A DNA stretch of 64,000 bases from an uncultured Draconibacterium sp. Its GTDB lineage: Bacteria > Bacteroidota > Bacteroidia > Bacteroidales > Prolixibacteraceae. The stretch covers positions 4,869,001 to 4,933,000 of the forward strand of contig NZ_OY781464.1 of the NCBI RefSeq assembly GCF_963676735.1, written 5' to 3'. Numbering within the stretch: position 1 is the first letter of the stretch; every line of letters begins with the position of its first letter. This document shows positions 9,922 through 19,963 of this stretch, piece after piece. The translations under genes and the position numbers were made by a program. The notes under the pieces were generated by a model. The model was not told the DNA's origin and did not search any database. It worked only from the letters and a program-made list of their open reading frames with translations.

Positions 9922-10274
9922 AAGTAGAATATTAATCTTTTAACCAACAATAAGTAATGCATTTTTTGCTCCTCATAGCCATTGGCAAACAACATCTCTT
10001 TCACGTTACTGAAAAATCGATAGTGTTCACCTTAGAAATTGCTAATGCAAACTTATTCATATCTCTTAACAAGAAGGTTTGAAAATAAACACTTATGGTT
10101 TGTATTTACGCATTTTGGGCGGTGAAAGTGCACACAACAGTCATATATGGCATTTTATTGCATATCTTCTGAAAAATGAAAGTGGCATGTCAATTAAACG
10201 CATCGCATTAAAAAAAGAACAAATCCGCCCAAATAATACGATTATTTTGGAATCATAACTTTTACGATATTGTA
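9922..10274. other. Intergenic region, no feature recognised
   Basis: This 353-bp spacer between two same-strand sulfatases contains only short interrupted frames on both strands. I see no tRNA, hairpin with T-run or consensus Bacteroidota promoter. Its length compared with the 50-100 bp gaps elsewhere in the locus suggests that a separate promoter for the sulfatase at 8491-9921 could be here. Confidence 0.4.
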
Positions 10275-11696
10275 CTATGTATTTTTCTTTTTCTCCTTCG
10301 TTTCCTGCTCCATCTTTTTACTTGCCTCTCTGCTGATATAATCGTCAAAGTCATCATTTAATCGCGAATATTCCTTCTCAAAATCCTCCTTCATTTTTTC
10401 CAAAACCTCAGCATATTTCGGATCATCTGCTAAATCGAAACGTTCGAAAGGATCATTCTTAATATTGTAAAATTCGTAAGTTCTAAAATCACGGGAAATC
10501 CGTTCAACTTTTTCTTTGGCTTCCGGGTCTGTTTTGGCTACCTCTAACCATTCTGGCCAGTAAGGTTGAAACATGGGATCTACATGAAATTCACGCGCAT
10601 ATTTTCCTGGAACCGTTTTTATTAGCCTGAATTCATCATTGTTAATTGCCCTGCGATAATCCGTGTGGAATGAAGTGTAGGCATATTCCCGGTGCGAAGT
10701 TTTTTTGTTGAGCCATACATCAAGCATGCTTTTACCGTCCATTGATTCTGGAGCCTTACCCCCGGCAATTTCAACTAATGTTGGCAGCACATCAACATAT
10801 TGGCCAATTGCAGGGTTTTTTGTTCCTGGTTTTATTTTACCGGGCCAACGAATGAGGCATTCAGAATGAAAACCAAAATTATTTCCTGAAAGTTTTGCTA
10901 ATGGCAGGGAAGAACCTTGTTCACTTAAAAATATGAAAATTGTTTCTTGATCGATATTTAAAGCTTTTAATAAAGAATCAGTTTGGCCAACTTGTTTGTC
11001 AAGCAATACTATCTCGGCCATGTGTGCAACAATCATTTCGCGCGTTGCCTTGGTGTCTATCATGTGCGGCGGAACAGTTACCTTTGCAGGATCTATTTCT
11101 TCTGGTTTTCCCGACGCCCAGGGGCTATGCGGTAGCGCTGAGCCTAGAATGAAACAAAACGGTTTGTTTTCTTTCATCGAATGTTGCATGTATTCTTTAA
11201 CATAGTTGAAAGTCCAATTTTCCTGAGGGTCACGCTGTCCTCCGGCAAATCCCTCAATTTTATCCAAGGGGTTTTTCGTAAGGAAATGAAGTTTTCCTGC
11301 TAATCCAACATTATAACCCAAAGGACTTAACAAGGTTTTAATGTTTTCAAAATCAGCTTTCGGTTTGCTGTGATTTTGGTGCATGCCAGATCTTGACGGC
11401 ATCATGCCGGTATATAATTCATGGCGGCATGGTGCACACATTGAAGTTGCGGTATAAAATTGAGTGAGCTGCATTCCCTCTGTGGCCAATTTGTCAATAT
11501 TTGGTGTTTTGGTGTAAAATCCACTATTTGAAGATCCAAAATATGCCCTACTCGCATCATCGGCAAGAACAATAACAATGTTGGGTTTTTCTTCTGCCTG
11601 TTTCTTTGACTCTCGCTTTGTGCTGCAAGAATTTAAAAACAAGCAAAATGATAGGGTTGTCAATATCCCGATTGTTGAAACGATGCAATTTTTCAT
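10275..11696 (-). CDS. S1-type sulfatase (CAPCR motif), lipoprotein
   Basis: The start is placed at 11694-11696 (MKNCIV). The frame is open further upstream, but a start there would overlap the next gene and spoil the lipoprotein signal (LNSC, Cys24). The product has 473 residues. PNIVIVLADDASRAYFG is the metal site. SMCAPCRHELYTG carries formylglycine Cys87 in the form C-A-P-C-R, with a second Cys at the fourth position. The later metal motif is IFLSEQGSSLPLAKLSG instead of SDHG. This pattern matches an S1 subgroup commonly seen in Bacteroidota, so the enzyme is probably active. It is followed after 37 bp by the GH43-like gene, the upstream gene of the same transcript. Confidence 0.92.
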   Translation of the reverse strand: MKNCIVSTIGILTTLSFCLFLNSCSTKRESKKQAEEKPNIVIVLADDASRAYFGSSNSGFYTKTPNIDKLATEGMQLTQFYTATSMCAPCRHELYTGMMPSRSGMHQNHSKPKADFENIKTLLSPLGYNVGLAGKLHFLTKNPLDKIEGFAGGQRDPQENWTFNYVKEYMQHSMKENKPFCFILGSALPHSPWASGKPEEIDPAKVTVPPHMIDTKATREMIVAHMAEIVLLDKQVGQTDSLLKALNIDQETIFIFLSEQGSSLPLAKLSGNNFGFHSECLIRWPGKIKPGTKNPAIGQYVDVLPTLVEIAGGKAPESMDGKSMLDVWLNKKTSHREYAYTSFHTDYRRAINNDEFRLIKTVPGKYAREFHVDPMFQPYWPEWLEVAKTDPEAKEKVERISRDFRTYEFYNIKNDPFERFDLADDPKYAEVLEKMKEDFEKEYSRLNDDFDDYISREASKKMEQETKEKKKNT

Positions 11697-11733
11697 CTGA
11701 TTAATTACTTGATAGATTTGCAGGACGGATTGC

Positions 11734-13527
11734 TTATTCAAATATGAATTCACCTCTGGTTACACCATTTTCATTAAATACATCTATCGAATAGTAGTAT
11801 TTCATCTCTCTATTCAGGTTTGGAATGCTCTGGGTTGTATCGTCAGCATAAACCAAACGACTCATATATAGCTTATCCTTAGCAATGCCATAACGGATAT
11901 TGTAACCAATGGCATCAGGAACTTTGTTCCAGCTAAGGTCTACTTTGGTTGCATCAGTGCTGTCTCTTTTTGCTATAAAGGTTGCAATTTGCAGAGGAGT
12001 TTCACCATCATTTTTTCCGAAAATTCTGAAACCATACATCGCAAACATTCCATCGGGCATTCGTACATTGCTTATTTTAACATACCTGGCAAGTTGAGGT
12101 TTATCCAGCTCGGTATAATCATGAGAAAGGTCCTTGTTCCAATTTCTCTTGTCAACCAATACTTCCCAATTTTTTTTATCGGTCGAATATTCTACCAAAT
12201 ACTGAAATCCGCCATTTCCGGTACGACCTTTAACTTTTGCTAAATGTTCAGCAAAGTTAACTTGTATGGCATTTACATTACATACTTTCTCTAAATCAAC
12301 ACAATACCATTCGTTTTTAGCTGCAGATTCAGCACTCCAGTAGGTCTCCAGACTTTCATCTACCGCATTTATAGCCGGAAAATTTTTCATAGATGATGAT
12401 ACCTCTATCGGCTTTTTATAGGATAATAGCACCCATCCGGTAAATAATGATTCCAAATCTTCGTTTTTTTGTGTAGGTACATAATGAGGATATCCGCCAA
12501 AACTGGTGTTGGTATGAAGTACATCATCATTATCAAAAGCTGTAGGGAACATGCCAAGTCTGCGTTCAAAACCGTGCTTTATACGGGGCGCATTAACACA
12601 GGTGAAATGCCAATAATTATTGTTTCTATCCTTCATGGTACTTCCATGTCCTGTTCCGGTTACAAAACCGGTTGCTTTTTGCGAAAAAGGATTGCTATCG
12701 GCCGGTTTAAAACCTTTTAATGGATCAGAAGAGATCACTACACCATCAACATAACTTCCGTCGGAGTAAGTCGCATATTCCAGATAATATTTCCCATTGT
12801 ATTTTGTCATCCACGGGCCTTCCAGCATCATGTTTCTATTCTTTATTGAATCTATATGATTCCAGGCATATCGTGATCCGGGAGCAAGAACTTCTTTAAG
12901 TTCTCCAATACGTTTAAACCCGTTTTTATAATCCAGTTCAACTGCCAGTATTGGTCGAATACAACCATAGTACAGGTATAACCTTCCATCGTCGTCTAAA
13001 AACAGGCTTAAATCTTGAAAGTTTTTAGGCCATTCATCAACAGGAAATGGATGATCAAAGTTTGCTATTTCCCATTTTCCAGCACGCGGGTCTGTTGATT
13101 TGTATATCCATTTGGCACCCGATGATACAAAATACAAAGTATCGCCAATTGGTAAAGCGGCTGGCGCGTATGCTTCTAGTGGTAAATCTCCGGTTGTGAT
13201 AAACTCCCATTTCAACAAATCTTTTGATACCCAGTAGCCACCAGACTTTGACGCAAATAAAAAATATTCGTTATTGAATTTAATAACTGATGGGTCTGCT
13301 GCTTCTCTAAAAGCATGATAATGTCCTTTGTCCATATCGCAGCCGGGCATTAAAGCGCCCCAACTTTTCCCTTTATATGCAAGAGGTTCTATTGAAAAAC
13401 GGTATTCTAAATTCAATGGGTTACAGTACGTTGTTTCTTTGTTATTTGATTTATTTTTTGGTTTTGAATATGATAATGTTGAAAATAATGCTAGAGAGAT
13501 AAATAATGCAAATTGAAATGTTCTCAT
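11734..13527 (-). CDS. GH43-like glycosidase with CBM32 (F5/8C) and fibronectin III domains
   Basis: The start is chosen at 13525-13527 (MRTFQF), which gives a clean signal peptide ending near SYSKP. The product has 597 residues. The N-terminal five-bladed propeller (about 70-350) shows REAADPSVIKFNNEYFLFAS with the GH43 catalytic-base Asp, then ITTGDLPLEAYAPA and LEGPWMTKYNGKYYLEY with the probable catalytic Glu. Residues about 370-500 resemble a discoidin/CBM32 module (INAVDESLETYWSA, then RYVKISNVRMPDGMFAMYGF). The last 90 residues are Fn3-like (LSWNKVPDAIGYNIRYG). GH43 members act on arabinose, xylose or galactose linkages; this one's substrate is unknown. It suggests that the target glycan carries a pentose or galactose side chain. 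Confidence 0.88.
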   Translation of the reverse strand: MRTFQFALFISLALFSTLSYSKPKNKSNNKETTYCNPLNLEYRFSIEPLAYKGKSWGALMPGCDMDKGHYHAFREAADPSVIKFNNEYFLFASKSGGYWVSKDLLKWEFITTGDLPLEAYAPAALPIGDTLYFVSSGAKWIYKSTDPRAGKWEIANFDHPFPVDEWPKNFQDLSLFLDDDGRLYLYYGCIRPILAVELDYKNGFKRIGELKEVLAPGSRYAWNHIDSIKNRNMMLEGPWMTKYNGKYYLEYATYSDGSYVDGVVISSDPLKGFKPADSNPFSQKATGFVTGTGHGSTMKDRNNNYWHFTCVNAPRIKHGFERRLGMFPTAFDNDDVLHTNTSFGGYPHYVPTQKNEDLESLFTGWVLLSYKKPIEVSSSMKNFPAINAVDESLETYWSAESAAKNEWYCVDLEKVCNVNAIQVNFAEHLAKVKGRTGNGGFQYLVEYSTDKKNWEVLVDKRNWNKDLSHDYTELDKPQLARYVKISNVRMPDGMFAMYGFRIFGKNDGETPLQIATFIAKRDSTDATKVDLSWNKVPDAIGYNIRYGIAKDKLYMSRLVYADDTTQSIPNLNREMKYYYSIDVFNENGVTRGEFIFE

Positions 13528-13607
13528 ATTTTCGATTTTAATGATTATAAACTTTGGCACATGCTCACGAATATCTTTTAGATATTTCTGCTGGATGTCG
13601 CTCTGGA

Positions 13608-15005
13608 TTATTGGATTATCAGGTTCTCCTGCTTGTTCCGTCTAACTAGTTCAGCGTGTAGCTCTTGTTTTAACTTCTGATGATCGGTATTATTGACTAA
13701 ATTCTTAAGCTCTGCCGGATCTGTTTTCAGATCGATCAGCATGGCTGGAAGGGTAGGGTCATCCATAAGGGTGTATTTGTATCGTCCATCCTTTATAATC
13801 TGGGTCCAGCTTTTGCCTTCAACATAGACAAGCCTTTCCGGCAGGTTATTGCTCTCACCTGTAAGAATAGGTTTCAGTGAAACCCCCGGAAGGTCTTCAG
13901 GCCATGATACTCCGGCAAAATCACACAACGTTGGAACAAGGTCAATTTGTGAAATCAAGTTGTCTTTATCAATCACTCCTTTCTTAACTGCACCACCGGT
14001 AAAAATAAGAGGTACTACCTCGGCTTCCTCGTACGGAAAAGGTTTATTCTGTAGTCTGTGTGCGCCTTGCATATCACCATGATCCGAGGTGAAAACAACA
14101 ATTGAATTATCCCAGATTGGAGATTCCATCAGTGCTTTCAGTACAATACCTATTTCTGTATCAACCTCTTCAACCAACCTGTTATAAACCCAGTTTCGGT
14201 GTTTCCATCCCTTCTCATCAAAAAAATTAGCATTACTCTTAATCGGTGTTATGTCTGTCGGTGCAGCATTTACCGGAAGGGGAGGTGCTATCGAGCTATA
14301 GAATTCATCTTCAGGGTATTCTTCTGCTGCTTCCATCTGTCTGATCACCTCGAGGTACTTTTCAAGATTACGTGATTGCCAAACCTCCTTTTCTGGCAAT
14401 TTATAATTGTGGCGCGCATAGGTTCCATATTCGCAAATGTCGTGAGGATTCATAAACGAAAGCACCATACACAACGGAGTATTTCCTTCGCCCTCTTCCA
14501 AAAGAGCCTCCACCGTTTTATGCGCAAGAACATCTCTTACGTCAATGCTTAGCAGATTATCAAATCCATATTTTTCTGACCCTGTAAGTATTTCGGTGCC
14601 GGGAAGGTGTACTTTACCTCCGTAATAGGTTTTATAGCCTGCTTCCTTTAATAGATTCGCAAAGGATTTTGAACGGGTTTTATCATAGGCTTCTTTTTGT
14701 TCCGGGCTTACTCTGGAGACATTATCCCGTACCCCTACTTTGCTCGGATAGTATCCGGTCATGATGCTGTATCTTGCTGGAAGGCAGAGTGGGTTCGTCG
14801 CATAGTTGCGTGTAAAAGAGTAGCCCACTTCTGCCAGCTTATCTATATTTGGGGTTGAGAGTTGTGTGTTTCCCATATAGCTCATTGCAGCCATGGACTG
14901 CTGATCCGTCATAATGAAGATAATGTGGGGTTGGGATTTGTTTGGTTTTGCCGCAAAACAATTTGCTGCAACAAAAACCATCAATAGGCTAAGTATTTTT
15001 TTCAT
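13608..15005 (-). CDS. S1-type sulfatase (CLPAR motif)
   Basis: This 465-residue sulfatase has a signal peptide ending near NCFAA. It has HIIFIMTDQQS as metal motif and LCLPARYSIMTGYYPS with formylglycine Cys74. The later metal site is the full FTSDHGDMQGAHRLQNK. This canonical DHG distinguishes it from the two sulfatases at 8491 and 10275. It is the first gene of the minus-strand block 1400-15005, with a 425-bp divergent spacer towards the plus-strand sulfatase, so a promoter for the block is expected there. Confidence 0.93.
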   Translation of the reverse strand: MKKILSLLMVFVAANCFAAKPNKSQPHIIFIMTDQQSMAAMSYMGNTQLSTPNIDKLAEVGYSFTRNYATNPLCLPARYSIMTGYYPSKVGVRDNVSRVSPEQKEAYDKTRSKSFANLLKEAGYKTYYGGKVHLPGTEILTGSEKYGFDNLLSIDVRDVLAHKTVEALLEEGEGNTPLCMVLSFMNPHDICEYGTYARHNYKLPEKEVWQSRNLEKYLEVIRQMEAAEEYPEDEFYSSIAPPLPVNAAPTDITPIKSNANFFDEKGWKHRNWVYNRLVEEVDTEIGIVLKALMESPIWDNSIVVFTSDHGDMQGAHRLQNKPFPYEEAEVVPLIFTGGAVKKGVIDKDNLISQIDLVPTLCDFAGVSWPEDLPGVSLKPILTGESNNLPERLVYVEGKSWTQIIKDGRYKYTLMDDPTLPAMLIDLKTDPAELKNLVNNTDHQKLKQELHAELVRRNKQENLIIQ

Positions 15006-15429
15006 CTGAAATTAAAATTAGATCGGTATTATTTATGTTTTATCTGTGTACAAAACTGGCATCAAGTTTCTGCATTGTACCTTATTCTTTTGTTTAAGAT
15101 TATGTACTGGTTGTTTGATATTGTTTCATCCAAAAATAGCTTTTTGAATGGTATTTCAGGTTCGATAATGATGATATAAGGTTTAAAATTGGACATTTAT
15201 TCCATGTGTTAGAGAGGTGTTTTGATTAGTAGAAAGTTGTTTTTTTAATGTGTTGATAAACGGCACTTTATAATGATTTATGGAGTTGGTGCAGGCAAAG
15301 TACTCTTTGTCTATTTTCAAACTTATTTTCACTATATCTAAACCTGTTCCATTGATACTTAGGTTATTATTGCTAAATATAAATTGAGGATAAAATGAAG
15401 AATCTGATAATTGAAATAAATACTGAAAA
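15006..15429. other. Divergent intergenic region
   Basis: This 424-bp AT-rich spacer separates the divergently transcribed sulfatases at 13608-15005 and 15430-17535. It should contain at least two promoters. I could not find a good TTG-N19-21-TAnnTTTG match in either direction. Minus-strand frames in it lack similarity to known proteins and run into the start of the plus-strand gene. Confidence 0.4.
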
Positions 15430-17535
15430 ATGAAACTATTTAAAATTACAATACTAATTATAGTCGTATTGGCATATAGCCTTACTAGCTTTTCACAAAA
15501 GCCCAATATTATTTTCATTTTAACCGACGATCAGGGTTGGAACGATTTATCGGTCAGGTCAAATAAGGATCTAGCCGGTTCAAAAAGTGATTATCACGAA
15601 ACCCCAAATACGGATAAACTGGCTTTAAGTGGCATGCGTTTTTCCGATGCATATGCTCCATTTTGCGTATGTTCTCCCAGTCGTCATTCCATCCAATTTG
15701 GAATATCAAGCACTTCATTAAACAACACCGATAATTTCGCTTATGGAGAAAAACGTTCAAACCCCACTTTTTCATTGGTTGCAACCATAAAAAAGATCGA
15801 CCCAAGCTACAAAACGGGTGCGTATGGAAAATGGAATCTACCTTATTACAGTAATCCTGGTGTTTTGGGTTATGACGATTGGCACACAGGTAGCCCTGTT
15901 GATCCACATAAAAAACCACCAGAACAAGAAGGAAAAAAAATGAAGGATGGAACAATCATTAATGATGATCCTAAACATATAAACAGGCTAACTACTGCTG
16001 CCATTAATTTTATGACAGAGCAGGTAAGCAACAATACCCCATTTTTCTGTTATATAGCGCATTGGGCACCTCATTATCCAAATGTTACCACACAAGCCAT
16101 GTACGACAAGTACGATTCCAAAACCAAAGGGAGCTACCATTCTCATGTTGGAAGAGCAGCTATGATGGAGAACCTTGATGATGGTATTGGAAGGGTATTG
16201 GATATGGTTCAAGATTTAGGGATTGAAGATAACACCTATATCATTTTTACTTCGGATAATGGTTCGGGTGTTAGAGGATGGATTGACAAGTACGCTCAAC
16301 AGGCAAATTGGGGTGATCCTGCTCCACTATTTGGAGGAAAGGCTACCCTTTACCAAGGAGGGCTTCGAGTGCCGTTTATTATTTCGGGCCCGGGGATTGA
16401 GCCTAACTCTTGGAATAGTGCACAAATAATTGGATATGATATTTTTCCAACTATTTGCGACATACTTGGAGGAATAGATAAAGCTCCTGGTGTTGTTGAA
16501 GGTGCATCATTAAAGGAACATTGTTTGAATGGATCTTCTGCCGAACTGCAAAGAAATGAAGAAATAGATGGTTTCCCGTTTGTGTTTAACGAGCCCGATG
16601 ATCTGGATATTTGGGAAAAATCAGCCTTTGTTAAAGGTGATTATAAAATACTGTTACAACATGAATATAATCCCGATAGATACCACCTCTTTAATACAAA
16701 AGAAGATATTAGCGAGGAAACCAATCTTATTTCGGTGATGCCCGATAAATTCTCATTCCTTTTAAGGCAATGGTATAACCACGTGGTGGATAAAAAGGTG
16801 ACACTTCCTGCTAATGCACTTAATGAAGCACTAACATATTTATCAAATCATTACGAAAGAGATATATCTAGAAAAGTGGAAGCTGAAGATTACAGAAATG
16901 GTTATGGTATTGTTGCTGAAATAAATGAAGAAACAAAAGATGGATTTGTTGCCAATATTAATGCTAAGGATTACATGGATTTTGAACTAGATGTGGAGCA
17001 AGCAGGATATTACGATGTAAGTTTTAGGGTTTCTTCAGCAAACTCGGAAATTGGTTTCGATATAAAAAAAGGATCAACCATTGTGGGTTCAATAAACGAA
17101 ACAGCAACAGGTAACTTGCAAACATGGAAATCAACTGAAAAAATAGGAATAGTCTTAGAAAAGGGCAGCCAGGTATTGAGACTTGAAGGCACAGGTGGCA
17201 CTTGGAACCTGGATTGGATGGAATTTGAAGAAGCAGATATCAGCATTGTTAATGTAAAGGAGTTGAAAAAAAAGAATTATGAAAATATGATACATATTTA
17301 CCCTAATCCGGCGGTAGAAACATCTACCACTTTATGGTTTGACAACGAAATAATAAATCAAACTTTTAATATAAACATCCATAATATCCAAGGTAAATTG
17401 ATGTTTTCTAAGACAATCAGGAATGAACAAATGAAACTCAACGTAGATAGCTATATGCCAGGAGTTTACTTTGTAAGTATTACTAACAATGAGTTCAGTA
17501 TTACAAAAAAGCTATTGATTAATTTTGTCCAATAA
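15430..17535 (+). CDS. Secreted sulfatase with CBM6-like domain and T9SS type A sorting tail
   Basis: This 701-residue protein is the only plus-strand enzyme of the glycan locus. It has a signal peptide ending at TSFSQ. PNIIFILTDDQGWNDLS and CVCSPSRHSIQFG carry the metal Asp pair and formylglycine Cys81, and FTSDNGSGVRGW the second metal site. After the sulfatase fold (to about 455), residues about 475-605 look like a CBM6-type module (KVEAEDYRNGYGIVAEIN, then GTGGTWNLDWMEF). The last 80 residues (HIYPNPAVETSTTLWF, then PGVYFVSITNNEFSITKKLL) form a por-secretion-system sorting domain. The enzyme is therefore predicted to cross the outer membrane through the type IX system and act outside the cell. 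Confidence 0.93.
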   Translation: MKLFKITILIIVVLAYSLTSFSQKPNIIFILTDDQGWNDLSVRSNKDLAGSKSDYHETPNTDKLALSGMRFSDAYAPFCVCSPSRHSIQFGISSTSLNNTDNFAYGEKRSNPTFSLVATIKKIDPSYKTGAYGKWNLPYYSNPGVLGYDDWHTGSPVDPHKKPPEQEGKKMKDGTIINDDPKHINRLTTAAINFMTEQVSNNTPFFCYIAHWAPHYPNVTTQAMYDKYDSKTKGSYHSHVGRAAMMENLDDGIGRVLDMVQDLGIEDNTYIIFTSDNGSGVRGWIDKYAQQANWGDPAPLFGGKATLYQGGLRVPFIISGPGIEPNSWNSAQIIGYDIFPTICDILGGIDKAPGVVEGASLKEHCLNGSSAELQRNEEIDGFPFVFNEPDDLDIWEKSAFVKGDYKILLQHEYNPDRYHLFNTKEDISEETNLISVMPDKFSFLLRQWYNHVVDKKVTLPANALNEALTYLSNHYERDISRKVEAEDYRNGYGIVAEINEETKDGFVANINAKDYMDFELDVEQAGYYDVSFRVSSANSEIGFDIKKGSTIVGSINETATGNLQTWKSTEKIGIVLEKGSQVLRLEGTGGTWNLDWMEFEEADISIVNVKELKKKNYENMIHIYPNPAVETSTTLWFDNEIINQTFNINIHNIQGKLMFSKTIRNEQMKLNVDSYMPGVYFVSITNNEFSITKKLLINFVQ

Positions 17536-17575
17536 ATCAGTAACGATTTTCTAGGGCTATTCGTTGAACGATTGC

Positions 17576-19312
17576 TTATTTAATCATAAGCCTTTTTGTT
17601 ACAGAAAACTCATCAGACATTAACTTAACAAAATACAAACCTGATTTTAAATCCAGCATTTTTAGACTTTGTTTATTAATTCTCTGTTGGTGAACAAGTT
17701 TACCCTGCATATTATAAATAGCGACCTTTAAATTAGAGTTGATCTGTAATTTAGTGGCAATCTCAATATTAAAAGTACCATTGTTAGGGTTAGGATATAT
17801 TTGGAATTGATGTTCAAGATTATTTTCGTGTGATATTCCAACACCAATGCTCTCTCCATCAACACATTCGTATTTAGGAAATGCCCCTATGTTCTCGTCT
17901 ATAGTACTCCCAATTTCCTGCCCCTGATTCTGCATCCACGTAAAATTTCCGGTTTGAGTTATTGTTCCATATATAAAATAATTGCCAGTTTTATTTTGTA
18001 CATGATACCTGTTATTGTAAAAACTGTTTCCTGATTGACCTGGGCAATTGTCATCTATTTTCATTCCTGCAAAACCTGTAGTATTGTCAATATAAATATC
18101 GTTGTCATATATCTTATTGTTATCTGTTGGGTAGTATGAATCACCTTCAGAACGGTAGGTACACTTTACGGTAATCCCATTATTTTTTACCTGATTATCC
18201 GTTCTTGTAACATTTCCATGTACAATGGCATTGCTTGAGTTTGAAATATAAATATTTCCACCAACTCCTTGTTGTGGATCAACATTATTATATTGTGCAA
18301 TGTTGCAACGTATTTCAGCATCATAGCTTATCTCATGGAAAATACCTTGTGCATGGTTATACTCACAAATATTGCCTTCATATAAAGTTGATTCGTTATC
18401 TATATCAGTCCATAATCCTGGCCCTATATTGTGGTGTACATAGTTATCACGTAAAATTAAACCAACAGATCTGGCAAACTTTGATCCGCCACCTTCGATA
18501 CCATATGCGTAGCCAGTGTATTTATTCTCATATATTTCATTTCCTTCTATTAAACTATTAACCGAGTTTTTCTTGGTTTTAATACCCAGCTGGCCCATGT
18601 TATGAATTTTATTGTTCTTAATGGTTGAAGTACCTGTAAAATGTATTCCTACTCCATGGTTAAGATACACATTACAATTTGTTATGGTTCCGCTGTTTAT
18701 TCCGGTTGAACCACCAATAGCCCCCCATTGCGTTGGGCTCGCATATTTTACGACCTCTAAATTATCTATGGTAACGTTACTTCCAGTAGGATTAATAGCA
18801 ACAGGTGTTACACTTAGTTCCAAAACAAATGATGCTGGATTAAAGTTTATCCATACTTTATCGTTTTTATCACCACTTATTTCTTCAAAATACCATTCGG
18901 ACGAATTGGAAATAGCACTTTTTGAATCAACATGTTTAAGAGGAACATCGTTTTTAAATAAATCTTCTGGCCAATGGCATCGTGGACAATCATCCTCGCA
19001 CCAATCACCCAAATTTTTAGAACCGTTTTGTTCTACACCAGTGTGATACCAATAACTGCCTGATTGCACCCAATTGGTTAATTTTAGCGAACCATTTAAG
19101 ACAGCTCCATCTTCGCCAATAAACTTTTGATTGTCTTTAGGGGAAATACTTTGCATGCGGTGTACTCCAGCACTGATATTAAATGTGGTGCCAGCAGGGT
19201 TATTGTCTACCTTTTCCTGGATATCCTCTCCGGCATGAATGGTAACTGTTTGAGAAAAACCTAAAAGGTGTAATGCAACAGTACAAAGTATAATAAGTAA
19301 AACTTTTTTCAT
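17576..19312 (-). CDS. Right-handed beta-helix protein with T9SS type A sorting tail
   Basis: This 578-residue protein has a signal peptide ending in LGFSQ. Residues about 22-480 are parallel beta-helix rungs with repeated N-x-I and G-N-x elements (for example GTSTIKNNKIHNMGQLGIKT and EGNEIYENKYTGYAYGIEGG). An unusual Cys-rich segment WCEDDCPRCHWPEDL lies near 107-121. The C-terminal FQIYPNPNNGTFNIEI, then LKSGLYFVKLMSDEFSVTKR, is a T9SS type A tail. The fold fits a polysaccharide lyase or glycoside hydrolase, but no family-specific catalytic motif was recognised. It converges with the T9SS sulfatase gene 40 bp away, so both secreted proteins may serve the outer step of glycan breakdown. Confidence 0.85.
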   Translation of the reverse strand: MKKVLLIILCTVALHLLGFSQTVTIHAGEDIQEKVDNNPAGTTFNISAGVHRMQSISPKDNQKFIGEDGAVLNGSLKLTNWVQSGSYWYHTGVEQNGSKNLGDWCEDDCPRCHWPEDLFKNDVPLKHVDSKSAISNSSEWYFEEISGDKNDKVWINFNPASFVLELSVTPVAINPTGSNVTIDNLEVVKYASPTQWGAIGGSTGINSGTITNCNVYLNHGVGIHFTGTSTIKNNKIHNMGQLGIKTKKNSVNSLIEGNEIYENKYTGYAYGIEGGGSKFARSVGLILRDNYVHHNIGPGLWTDIDNESTLYEGNICEYNHAQGIFHEISYDAEIRCNIAQYNNVDPQQGVGGNIYISNSSNAIVHGNVTRTDNQVKNNGITVKCTYRSEGDSYYPTDNNKIYDNDIYIDNTTGFAGMKIDDNCPGQSGNSFYNNRYHVQNKTGNYFIYGTITQTGNFTWMQNQGQEIGSTIDENIGAFPKYECVDGESIGVGISHENNLEHQFQIYPNPNNGTFNIEIATKLQINSNLKVAIYNMQGKLVHQQRINKQSLKMLDLKSGLYFVKLMSDEFSVTKRLMIK

Positions 19313-19585
19313 AATATATAAATATTAAGTTGCCTAAAAAGGGTAAACATTATATTGGTATTTACACTAAAATTTAGATTTAATAATGATCCTTGTATAT
19401 AGGCGAAATAGACTGGTGGATATATTTATCAATATAGTTTAGTTAGTGGATTATTACACCCACTTATAATTCATAGAGTATGGCTTCTTCTTCTTATGTT
19501 ACCTTTCATATATTTTGTCGCGTCTCATTATGGATTTGCAACAAAAAGTTAGAGGTCAAATAAGCTATGCAGCCAATTGTTGATT

Positions 19586-19893
19586 GTTGTTATATGTGGT
19601 CAGTTTGTTAGTGGTAAAACCATTACAAAAGGGTTGCCGGTGTACAGTTTTGCCCTTTTGGGGGCACAAATTGCTTCACTTACAAACATATTGATAAACA
19701 TGACGCATGCTGTTGCCAACTGGTAGATATTAGAAGTTACCCCTTTGTCTTCTGCATTATAACACCACAGGCTGTTCGCGCTTATATCATCGCCAAGAAG
19801 AATGATGAAGTTTGGATTTTGGTTTTCATCTTCTCTTTTATTTTTTGTTTGTTACGATAATCCGTTAGCCCAACTTGTGTTTAGGATTAGAAA
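19586..19893 (-). pseudogene. Decayed partial copy of the sulfatase at 8491-9921
   Basis: On the minus strand the text follows bases about 9580-9890 almost word for word, with scattered substitutions and small indels. The translated stretch includes IILLGDDISANSLWCYNAED and INMFVSEAICAPKRAKLYTG, against IILLGDDISANSIGCYGAAN and TNMFVSEAICAPTRAELYTG in the intact gene. It has no start, no downstream two thirds and frame breaks, so it cannot make a sulfatase. The remaining flanks, 19313-19585 and 19894-19963, hold nothing I recognise. It indicates past duplication within the locus. Confidence 0.85.
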
Positions 19894-19963
19894 TCCTAGG
19901 AATCAAATGCTTTAGTCGTGTTAATATTTGCTCAACATTAATCCTTTTCATTTCTGGCTCAAT

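Noticed and set aside
11697..11753. Upstream start for the sulfatase at 10275
   Set aside because: It would overlap the GH43-like gene by 20 bp and hide the lipoprotein signal.
15183..15518. Minus-strand ORF of 111 residues in the divergent spacer
   Set aside because: It runs into the signal-peptide region of the plus-strand sulfatase and has no protein-like pattern.
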